Source of the DNA: Mycobacterium colombiense
GTDB taxonomy: Bacteria > Actinomycetota > Actinomycetes > Mycobacteriales > Mycobacteriaceae
Direction of reading: 5' to 3'
NCBI RefSeq assembly: GCF_001953985.1
Contig: NZ_MBEI01000058.1
Location: 341,408-405,407 of the forward strand
Length of the DNA stretch: 64,000 nt
Position numbers and translations under genes: made by a program. Positions 33,247 to 39,543 of the stretch are shown in pieces (within the stretch, counting starts at the first letter, position 1; every line of letters starts with the position of its first letter). Under the pieces are notes generated by a model. It did not search any database, was not told the origin of the DNA, and worked only from the letters and a program-made list of their open reading frames with translations.

Positions 33247-33284
33247 GCTCTAGTTTTTACAAGCTATGTTGTGTAAACTCTAGC
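33247..33284. promoter_or_regulatory. Long imperfect operator between DUF2249 and ferredoxin genes
   Basis: Bases 33247-33262 and 33269-33284 form 16-bp arms that match at 12 of 16 positions, with a 6-base centre. The inner arms are GTTTTTACAA and TTGTGTAAAC. It sits in the 56-base divergent gap, and its right arm ends 2 bases before the ferredoxin ATG. It is the natural site for the SufR-like regulator encoded two genes downstream. Confidence 0.6.
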
Positions 33285-33286
33285 GC

Positions 33287-33643
33287 ATGACCTACGTGAT
33301 CGGGAAGCCATGCATCGATGTGATGGACCGCGCTTGCGTCGACGAATGCCCCGTGGATTGCATTTACGAAGGCGGTCGGGCGCTCTACATTCATCCCGAC
33401 GAATGCGTTGACTGCGGCGCGTGTGAACCGGTATGTCCGGTGGAAGCGATTTACTACGAAGATGACCTGCCTGAGGACCTCAAACCCTACCTGGCCGACA
33501 ATGAGGCGTTCTTCGCTGAAACGCTGCCGGGTCGCGACGCCCCCCTGGGGTCCCCGGGTGGGGCTGGCAAGGTCGGGCCGCTCGGTGTCGACACGCCTCT
33601 GGTGGCGGGCCAGCCCAGTGCCACCCATTCGGACGGGGAGTGA
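33287..33643 (+). CDS. fdxA: Ferredoxin, 7Fe type (FdxA-like)
   Basis: A 118-residue small iron-sulfur protein. The first cluster ligands are in CIDVMDRACVDECPVDC and the second set is ECVDCGACEPVCP. The C-terminal extension (LADNEAFFAETLPGRDAPLG and PLGVDTPL) is that of mycobacterial FdxA-type ferredoxins. It should carry one 3Fe-4S and one 4Fe-4S cluster and act as an electron donor. It is transcribed toward the SufR-like regulator gene, 24 bases apart. Confidence 0.93.
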   Translation: MTYVIGKPCIDVMDRACVDECPVDCIYEGGRALYIHPDECVDCGACEPVCPVEAIYYEDDLPEDLKPYLADNEAFFAETLPGRDAPLGSPGGAGKVGPLGVDTPLVAGQPSATHSDGE

Positions 33644-33667
33644 AGGACTAGAAGCGGGAGGGGCCCT

Positions 33668-34360
33668 TTGAAATCCGACAAATCCCAGAAGCCGCAGGAC
33701 TCGTCAACCGGGGAATCGGCCGGCCGGCGGCGCGCCGTGATGCGGCTGCTGCGGGCCTCGCCGGATCCGATGAGCATCGCCGGAATCGCCGGCGTGCTCG
33801 GCGTGCACCCCAACACCGTCCGCTTCCACCTCGACGGCCTGGTCGCTGACGGGCAGGTGGAACACGTCGAACTGGACCGGAAGGGACCGGGGCGTCCGCC
33901 GTTGATGTTTCGCGCGGTCCGCCAGATGGATCGCGGCGGGCCACGGCACTATCGGCTGCTGGCCGAGATCCTGGCCACGGCCTTCGCCACCGAGCGCGAT
34001 CCAGGGCCCAAGGCGTTGGCGGCGGGCCGGGCCTGGGGGCAGAAGATGGACGCCGAACTGCACCCGGTGCCCGAGGACGCCGACGTCGCCGAAGAGGCCA
34101 TCGCCCACCTGATCGACGTGCTCGACGAACTCGGGTTCGCGCCCGAGCGCCGGGTGAGCGACGGCGAGCAGCAGGTCGGGCTGCGGCACTGCCCCTTCCT
34201 CGAATTGGCCGAGAACCGGTCGAGCGTCGTCTGCCCGGTGCACCTGGGCCTCATGCAGGGAGCCATGGAAACCTGGGGAGCGCCCGTCTCGGTGGACCGG
34301 CTCGACCCGTTCGTCGAGCCGGATCTGTGTCTGGCGCACCTGACGCTGGCGGCCAAATGA
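33668..34360 (+). CDS. HTH regulator with SufR-like cysteine signature (Rv2621c-like)
   Basis: A 230-residue winged-helix protein. The DNA-binding part is MSIAGIAGVLGVHPNTVRFH near residue 35. The C-terminal half contains RHCPFLELA, then SVVCPVHLGLM and finally DLCLAHL; the Cys spacing is C-x13-C-x31-C. SufR proteins use three cysteines with a first spacing of about 12 to hold an Fe-S cluster. A TTG start at 33668 follows GGGAGG. I infer an Fe-S or redox-sensing role; this is not proved. From memory it matches Rv2621c. Confidence 0.85.
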   Translation: MKSDKSQKPQDSSTGESAGRRRAVMRLLRASPDPMSIAGIAGVLGVHPNTVRFHLDGLVADGQVEHVELDRKGPGRPPLMFRAVRQMDRGGPRHYRLLAEILATAFATERDPGPKALAAGRAWGQKMDAELHPVPEDADVAEEAIAHLIDVLDELGFAPERRVSDGEQQVGLRHCPFLELAENRSSVVCPVHLGLMQGAMETWGAPVSVDRLDPFVEPDLCLAHLTLAAK

Positions 34361-34782
34361 GCACCGGCACAGCGATTGCCGTCGCGTTGACCTTCATCTG
34401 GCTCGGCATGGTGCTGGCCATCTCGTTCCTGGAAGCCCCGCTGAAATTCCGGGCGCCCAACGTGACGTTGCAGGTCGGGCTCGGCATCGGGCGGCTGGTC
34501 TTTCGCGCGCTCAATACCGTCGAGGTGGCCTTTGCCCTCGTCATCGGGGCCATCGTCGTGGCCGGCCCGACCGCGGGGGGCGTCGTGGTGGCGATCGCCG
34601 TCGCCGTGGTCGCGTTGGCCATCCAGCTGGTCGCGGTGCGTCCCGCACTGACGCGTCGTGCCGACAAGGTGCTCGCCGGATCGGACGGACCGCGCTCCCG
34701 CGCCCACTACGCCTACGTCGCCCTGGAGACGGTCAAAGTCGTCGGCCTCGTCGTGGCGGGGATACTGCTACTGAGCGGTTAA
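34357..34782 (+). CDS. Four-helix membrane protein (Rv2620c-like)
   Basis: A 141-residue integral membrane protein with about four hydrophobic segments: TAIAVALTFIWLGMVLAIS, the VEVAFALVIGAIVVAG region, GGVVVAIAVAVVALAIQLV and VVGLVVAGILLLSG. It begins with ATGA overlapping the regulator stop, so it is coupled to it. The function is unknown. The position suggests it is a target or partner of the redox regulator. Length and topology match, from memory, M. tuberculosis Rv2620c. Confidence 0.8.
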   Translation: MSTGTAIAVALTFIWLGMVLAISFLEAPLKFRAPNVTLQVGLGIGRLVFRALNTVEVAFALVIGAIVVAGPTAGGVVVAIAVAVVALAIQLVAVRPALTRRADKVLAGSDGPRSRAHYAYVALETVKVVGLVVAGILLLSG

Positions 34783-34795
34783 CTCCCAACCCCCG

Positions 34796-34811
34796 AGGCC
34801 CGTGCGGGCCT
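34796..34811. terminator. Short hairpin between membrane protein and cupin genes
   Basis: AGGCCCG (34796-34802), TG, CGGGCCT (34805-34811) forms a perfect 7-bp stem, followed by TTGC. It may attenuate or stop transcription from the regulator-membrane protein pair before the cupin gene. Confidence 0.5.
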
Positions 34812-34832
34812 TGCAACTCCGAAGGGCGCACT

Positions 34833-35177
34833 ATGGAATCCATCTCGCTGACCGACCTCTCGTCCGAAAAGATCGCCGAAGCCAAGCAATCGCACAGCGG
34901 ACGGGCCGCCCACACCATCCACGGCGGTCACACGCACGAGCTGCGCCAGACGGTGCTGGCCCTGCTGGCCGGTCACGACCTGTCCGAACACGACAGCCCC
35001 GGTGAGGCGACGCTGCAGGTGCTGCAGGGTCATGTGCGCCTGACGACCGGCGGCGACGCCTGGGACGGCAAGGCCGGACACTACGTCGCGATTCCGCCCG
35101 AACGTCACGCCCTGCACGCGGTCGAGGACTCGGTGGTCCTGCTGACGGTGCTGAAGACGATTCCCTCGGCGCACTAA
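34833..35177 (+). CDS. Cupin-domain protein
   Basis: A 114-residue single-domain cupin. Conserved patches are HTHELRQTVLALLAGHDLSEH and the second motif GHYVAIPPERHALHA, with histidines that may bind a metal. The length and sequence style fit Rv2619c of M. tuberculosis, from memory. It may bind or turn over a small redox-active molecule; the exact ligand is unknown. It is followed after 6 bases by the nitronate monooxygenase-like gene. Confidence 0.85.
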   Translation: MESISLTDLSSEKIAEAKQSHSGRAAHTIHGGHTHELRQTVLALLAGHDLSEHDSPGEATLQVLQGHVRLTTGGDAWDGKAGHYVAIPPERHALHAVEDSVVLLTVLKTIPSAH

Positions 35178-35183
35178 CCGTCG

Positions 35184-36140
35184 ATGCTGTCGACGCCCTG
35201 GTCAACGAATTTCGGTCTGCGGGTCCCCATCGTCAACGCCCCGATGGGCGGGGTCGCCGGTGGCCGCCTTGCCGCGGCGGTCACCGCCGCCGGTGGCCTC
35301 GGCATGGTCGGCATGGGCAGCGTCGCGACCAGGGAACTGCTCGCCGAGCAGCTGCGCCACGTCGACGGGCGGTTCGGCATCGGCATGGTCGACTGGGTGA
35401 TGCGCAACGAGGCCGGGCTGCTCGAGGACGCGCTGGCCGCACGGCCCGTCCTGCTGTCGGTCAGCTTCGGCACCGAATGGTCGTGGGTCGCCAAGGCGCA
35501 TGACGCCGGAATCCCCACCGTCACACAGGTTTACGACAGCGCCGGGGCGCGCCAGGCCGTCGACGCCGGCGTCGACATCCTGGTCGCGCGCGGGTCCGAG
35601 GGCGGCGGACACGGCGAGGACAAGCTGGGGCTGCTGCCACTGCTGGACGCCGTTCTGGACGCCGTCTCCGTCCCGGTGCTGGCCGGCGGCGGTGTCGCCT
35701 CGGCGCGCAGCCTGGCGGCGGTGCTGGCCGCCGGTGCCAGCGGAGCGTGGGTGGGGACGCGGCTGTCGGCATGCCCGGAGGCGCTGACCGACGACGCCGG
35801 CCGGCGGGCCCTGGTCACGGCGACCGAAACCGACACCGCGGTCACCCGGGTGTTCGACGTTGCCAAGGGGCTGCCCTGGCCGGCGCGGTTCCCGTCGCGG
35901 GTGTTGGCCAACGACTTCGTCGAGCACTGGACGGGACGCGAGGAGGCGCTGGACGCGGGGGCCTGCGACGAACTGGCCGCCGCGATCGACGCCGGGGACT
36001 GCCGCATCGCGCCGGTGGACGCCGGGCAGGGCGTCGGGATGATCCGCGACGACGCGTCGGTGGCCGACGTCATCGACGAGATGTGCACGGGCGCCGAGGA
36101 ATTGCTGTCCCGCTGGGGGCCTACCGGCGGCCGGGTCTGA
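35184..36140 (+). CDS. Nitronate monooxygenase-like FMN protein
   Basis: A 318-residue TIM-barrel protein of the NPD/2-nitropropane dioxygenase family. The N-terminal PIVNAPMGGVAGG and the phosphate-binding stretch VPVLAGGGVASARSLAAVLAAGASGAWVG are diagnostic of FMN binding. The usual catalytic histidine region is SEGGGHGED. These enzymes oxidise alkyl nitronates or related nitro compounds. It starts 6 bases after the cupin gene and its 3' end overlaps the convergent regulator gene by 20 bases. Confidence 0.9.
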   Translation: MLSTPWSTNFGLRVPIVNAPMGGVAGGRLAAAVTAAGGLGMVGMGSVATRELLAEQLRHVDGRFGIGMVDWVMRNEAGLLEDALAARPVLLSVSFGTEWSWVAKAHDAGIPTVTQVYDSAGARQAVDAGVDILVARGSEGGGHGEDKLGLLPLLDAVLDAVSVPVLAGGGVASARSLAAVLAAGASGAWVGTRLSACPEALTDDAGRRALVTATETDTAVTRVFDVAKGLPWPARFPSRVLANDFVEHWTGREEALDAGACDELAAAIDAGDCRIAPVDAGQGVGMIRDDASVADVIDEMCTGAEELLSRWGPTGGRV

Positions 36141-36819
36141 GCACGACGCAACACCGGTCCCGGCCGGGACAGAGTCGTGCGTCCGGGCCGTGCGGTGCGA
36201 GCGCATCGGCCACACCGGTGATCAGCGCGTGGTTCATGTTGCAGGCCAGCTCGGTCTGCTCCTGCGCCAGCGCGTGGAACGGGCAGTTGGCGAGCTCGAC
36301 CTCACTGTCGGAGAAACGCGGCTCGTAGCCGTATCGGCGCAGCACCCGGACCGTGCGCTGCAGCGCCGCGCCGGCGTCTTTCGGGGGGGCGGACCCCACG
36401 ACCATGGTGTGGCCGTACTCGCGGGCGACGCGGTTCAGCACTTCGGCAACCGGCTCGCCGGTATCGGCCGAGCGCGCGATGGCGGTCGCCATCAAGCGCC
36501 CGGCCAACTCGTACTCCCGCTGGGGAAGGCTGACCGCGATATCGCGGCGCGCCCTGCGATACAGCTTGGAGGTGCGTCCGGCGCCGGGCCCGGAGCGGCC
36601 GGACACGCGCGCGTAATCGGATTCCAGCAGGCCCTCCGCGGTGAGCCGGTCCAGGTGAAACTTGGCCTGGTGGTGGGCGATTCCGACGGCGTCGGCCGCC
36701 TGGTCACGGCTCACCAGCCCCGGCTGGGAGCACACGAACTGGTAGAGCTGTCGGCGCACCGGGTCGGCGAGCGCGCCGATGCCGGCGGCATCGCGCCCCA
36801 AGGCGTCCGCGTCGTCCAT
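36121..36819 (-). CDS. HTH regulator with cysteine-rich C-terminus (Rv2618-like, SufR-like)
   Basis: A 232-residue protein with an ArsR-like winged helix (LADPVRRQLYQFVCSQPG, then SRDQAADAVGIAHHQAKFHLDR) and a C-terminal cluster: ANCPFHALA, then ELACNMNH, then ARLCPGRDRCCVVL. The spacing is C-x13-C-x23-C-x5-CC. This resembles the neighbouring regulator at 33668 and SufR, so metal or Fe-S sensing is plausible. ATG at 36819 is preferred over the TTG at 36843. It is divergent from the membrane protein at 36911 with strong palindromes in the gap. Confidence 0.85.
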   Translation of the reverse strand: MDDADALGRDAAGIGALADPVRRQLYQFVCSQPGLVSRDQAADAVGIAHHQAKFHLDRLTAEGLLESDYARVSGRSGPGAGRTSKLYRRARRDIAVSLPQREYELAGRLMATAIARSADTGEPVAEVLNRVAREYGHTMVVGSAPPKDAGAALQRTVRVLRRYGYEPRFSDSEVELANCPFHALAQEQTELACNMNHALITGVADALAPHGPDARLCPGRDRCCVVLRPGRR

Positions 36820-36826
36820 TCGACCG

Positions 36827-36902
36827 CCATTTCTAACAGACAAAATGCTTGACGCTACAGTCTACCGAATCTAACGTTCAATGTATTATCCGTTAGAAAT
36901 GG
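36827..36902. promoter_or_regulatory. Operator region with TCTAAC half-sites
   Basis: CCATTTCTAAC (36827-36837) and GTTAGAAATGG (36892-36902) are exact 11-base reverse complements flanking the gap. A third TCTAAC lies at 36870-36875. The arms abut the starts of both divergent genes (regulator at 36819, membrane protein at 36911), so the regulator could block both promoters or loop the DNA. Confidence 0.65.
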
Positions 36903-36910
36903 AGGCTCCC

Positions 36911-37366
36911 ATGAGCACCAAGCAAGTCCCCGCAACCCCCGCCCTCGCCGACCAGCTGAGGGATCCGGCCTACTCGGCGTACTTCGCGCTGCGCACCGTG
37001 TTCACCATCGCGCCCATCGTTTTCGGGCTGGACAAATTCTTCAACCTGCTCACCCACCCGCATCACTGGAGCATGTATCTGGCGGGATGGATCAACGATC
37101 TGGTACCCGGGACGGCCGACCAGTGCATGTACCTGGTGGGCATCATCGAGATCGTGGCGGGGGTGCTGGTGGCGGTGGCCCCGCGGTGGGGCGCCTGGGT
37201 GGTCGCGGCCTGGCTCGCCGGGATCATCATCGATCTGGTCACCGGGCCCGGCTTCTACGACATCGCGCTGCGCGACTTCGGCTTGCTCGTCGGTGCCGTC
37301 GCGCTGGCCCGGCTGGCGCAGGGCGTGCACAACGGCACCGTCGGAGGCCGCGTCGCGGCGCGTTAG
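36911..37366 (+). CDS. DoxX-like small membrane protein (Rv2617c-like)
   Basis: A 151-residue protein with about four transmembrane helices. LRTVFTIAPIVFGLDKFFNLL near residue 30 resembles the first helix of DoxX/DoxD-type proteins. WSMYLAGWINDLVPG and VGIIEIVAGVLVAVAP follow. Start ATG 36911 follows GGAGGC. It is controlled, by inference, by the divergent regulator through the TCTAAC palindromes. DoxX-like proteins are linked to thiol and oxidative stress handling. The length is close to that of Rv2617c. Confidence 0.8.
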   Translation: MSTKQVPATPALADQLRDPAYSAYFALRTVFTIAPIVFGLDKFFNLLTHPHHWSMYLAGWINDLVPGTADQCMYLVGIIEIVAGVLVAVAPRWGAWVVAAWLAGIIIDLVTGPGFYDIALRDFGLLVGAVALARLAQGVHNGTVGGRVAAR

Positions 37367-37369
37367 CCG

Positions 37370-37870
37370 TCAGACCGCACGCAGGTAGCGCTTCGCGATG
37401 AGGCGCTGACCCACCTTCACCACCGGCCCGCCGGCCTTGCTCCACCAGGTCGCGGGCCGGGAGAAGGCGGACACCTCGGCGTACACGGCCGAGGTCACCG
37501 GGTCGCGACGAACCACGAAGCGTTCCTCGCCGGATTCCGGATGGCCCGGCAGGGTGCCGTAGCCGAAGCCGCGGATGTCGGGTTCGTCGACGACGTAGAC
37601 GACGCGACAGGGCGCCGGCAGAAAGCCCATCTTCACCACCACCACCGCGTCGACGACGGCGATCTCCGAACTGGCCTGCACCCGCAGCCCGGACCCGCGC
37701 TGCATGCCCCAGCGCATGACGGCGGCCGCGGCTTGCTCGAAACGCTGTTCGCCCGTACCGATTTGGCGCTCGGCGTGTTGATGGTCGTATCCGGCGGGCA
37801 ACTCGCCGGAAGCCGTCGCCCCCACTTCGGCGTAGGTCAGCGGGAGTTCCTCGAGCGCTCGTAGGTCCAC
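37370..37870 (-). CDS. DUF1990-family protein (Rv2616-like)
   Basis: A 166-residue protein; the length equals Rv2616 as I remember it. The sequence contains YAEVGATASGELPAGY, FLPAPCRVVYVVDEPDIRGFGYGT, HPESGEERFVVRRD and a C-terminal basic helix. DUF1990 proteins are small cytoplasmic proteins of unknown function. I chose the GTG at 37870. It is convergent with the membrane protein gene, 3 bases from its stop, and divergent from the aldo/keto reductase. Confidence 0.82.
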   Translation of the reverse strand: MDLRALEELPLTYAEVGATASGELPAGYDHQHAERQIGTGEQRFEQAAAAVMRWGMQRGSGLRVQASSEIAVVDAVVVVKMGFLPAPCRVVYVVDEPDIRGFGYGTLPGHPESGEERFVVRRDPVTSAVYAEVSAFSRPATWWSKAGGPVVKVGQRLIAKRYLRAV

Positions 37871-37927
37871 CTGCTCAGCTTGCCACGCCGGGATGCGCCG
37901 CCGCATTCGGCGCGTACGGTCGTACAA

Positions 37928-38812
37928 GTGACCGCAGAAAACTCGAAAACCGTTGCAGGGGCCTCCGGAACCTTCACCTTCGGCGGCGACCTGACCGTCA
38001 ACCGACTCGGCTTCGGCGCCATGCGCCTGACGGCCAAGGGCGTGTGGGGCCCGCCCGACGACCGCGCCGAATGCGTCCGGGTGCTGCGCCGGGCCGTCGA
38101 ACTCGGCGTGAACTTCATCGACACCGCCGACTCCTATGGCCCCTACGTGTCCGAGGACATCATCCGCGAGGCGCTGCATCCCTACGACGGTCTGGTGGTC
38201 GCGACCAAGGCGGGCCTGCTGCGCACCGGCCCGGACATCTGGATTCCGTTGGGCAATCCGAGCTACCTGCGCCAGGAATGCGAGATGAGCCTGCGCCGGC
38301 TGGGCGTGGACACCATCGACCTGTTCCAGCTGCACCGCATCGACAAGAACTTCCCGCTCGAAGATCAGGTGGGCGAGCTGCTCACCCTGAAGAACGAGGG
38401 CAAGATCCGCCACATCGGCCTGTCCGAGATCGACGTCGACCAGTTGAACGCGGCCCTGCGCGTCACCGAGATCGTCTCGGTGCAGAACATGTACAACCTG
38501 ACGGCCCGTGGCGCCGAGCCGCTGCTGGACGCCGCGACCAAACAGGGCATCGGGTTCATCCCGTGGTTCCCGCTGGCCGCCGGGCCGCTGGCTGCCCCCG
38601 ACGGCCCGCTGCAGCGCATCGCCGCCGACCACGACGCGTCGCCGTCGCAGTTGGCGTTGGCGTGGTTGCTGAAGCATTCGCCGGTGATGGTGCCGATCCC
38701 GGGCACGTCGAAGGTCGCGCACCTGGAGGAAAACGTCGCCGCCGCTCAGATCGAGCTGTCCGACGACGAATTCGAAACGTTGTCGGCCGCCGGGGCGCAG
38801 CAGCCCGTCTAA
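37928..38812 (+). CDS. Aldo/keto reductase
   Basis: A 294-residue (alpha/beta)8 oxidoreductase. Catalytic residues are visible in FIDTADSYGPYVSEDIIREAL (Asp, Tyr), VVATKAGLLR (Lys) and LFQLHRID (His). The NADPH-binding C-terminal motif is PIPGTSKVAHLEEN near residue 258. It reduces aldehydes or ketones. The GTG start at 37928 is preferred over upstream in-frame starts that overlap the divergent gene. It is followed after 39 bases by the thioesterase gene. Confidence 0.92.
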   Translation: MTAENSKTVAGASGTFTFGGDLTVNRLGFGAMRLTAKGVWGPPDDRAECVRVLRRAVELGVNFIDTADSYGPYVSEDIIREALHPYDGLVVATKAGLLRTGPDIWIPLGNPSYLRQECEMSLRRLGVDTIDLFQLHRIDKNFPLEDQVGELLTLKNEGKIRHIGLSEIDVDQLNAALRVTEIVSVQNMYNLTARGAEPLLDAATKQGIGFIPWFPLAAGPLAAPDGPLQRIAADHDASPSQLALAWLLKHSPVMVPIPGTSKVAHLEENVAAAQIELSDDEFETLSAAGAQQPV

Positions 38813-38851
38813 CCACTGCGCGAAAGCCCGTCCGCCGGGCAATACGGTGTT

Positions 38852-39475
38852 GTGGTGGCCGAACATCAGCGACACCCGGGCGGCGGGTTCAACCCGCCGG
38901 AACCGACGACCAAGGGCGGGCCCGACTACGGCCGGTTCATCGACGCCGTGCGGTCGTTGCAGGACCACGCCCGGGCCGCCGACGCGCCCGACGAGGTGAT
39001 CACCGAGGCCGCTGACCTGCTGGAGAAGGCGTCGGCGCTGCTGGCGCCGTTCGACGCCGACGAGTGGGCGTCCCCGTCGGGCCGGCGGATGGACCTGCCG
39101 ATGCGGGGCAACATCCTGACGATCCCGATGTCGGCGCACAAGGGCGAGGACGGCCGGATCCACGGCCAGGCCCGCTTCGCCCGATTCCACCTGGGCCGCA
39201 ACGGCGCGGTGCACGGCGGCGCGCTGGGGATGCTGTTCGACTCCATCCTCGGGTTGTCGGCGTCGGTGCTCACCGGCAACCCGCGGCAGCGCACCGCATA
39301 CCTCAAGATCGACTACCGCCACATCGTCCCGGTGGAAAAGGAACTGCAGTTCGACGCGGGCATCGACCGGGTGGATGGGCGCAAGATCTTCGTGTCGGGC
39401 CGGTTGACCGACGGCGATCAGTTGCTGACCGAAGCCGACGCGCTGTTCGTACGGCTCAAGCCTGGCCAGCCCTGA
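38852..39475 (+). CDS. PaaI/hotdog-fold thioesterase family protein
   Basis: A 207-residue protein whose C-terminal 110 residues are a hotdog thioesterase domain: GRNGAVHGGALGMLFDSILG contains the active-site HGG motif, and AYLKIDYRHIVPVEKEL follows. The N-terminal 90 residues are helical and may be a dimerisation extension. It hydrolyses an acyl-CoA thioester. The GTG start at 38852 gives the full N-terminal extension. It is located just upstream of thrS. Confidence 0.85.
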   Translation: MVAEHQRHPGGGFNPPEPTTKGGPDYGRFIDAVRSLQDHARAADAPDEVITEAADLLEKASALLAPFDADEWASPSGRRMDLPMRGNILTIPMSAHKGEDGRIHGQARFARFHLGRNGAVHGGALGMLFDSILGLSASVLTGNPRQRTAYLKIDYRHIVPVEKELQFDAGIDRVDGRKIFVSGRLTDGDQLLTEADALFVRLKPGQP

Positions 39476-39543
39476 GCGCGGTCGGCACCGATAGCATGGC
39501 AGCGATCGACTCCTCACACCACCAACCTTGGAGAACCAGCCTC

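Noticed and set aside
37370..39517. A 715-codon minus-strand frame over the AKR and thioesterase genes
   Set aside because: Only the last part (37370-37870) is a real gene; the rest is shadow of AKR and thioesterase genes with clear motifs.
39476..39543. T-box riboswitch before thrS
   Set aside because: The gap is only 68 bases with no T-box sequence or stem I-like structure.
39496..39543. Upstream in-frame ATG as thrS start
   Set aside because: The downstream start MSAPA matches known mycobacterial ThrS N-termini; the 16 extra codons do not look conserved.
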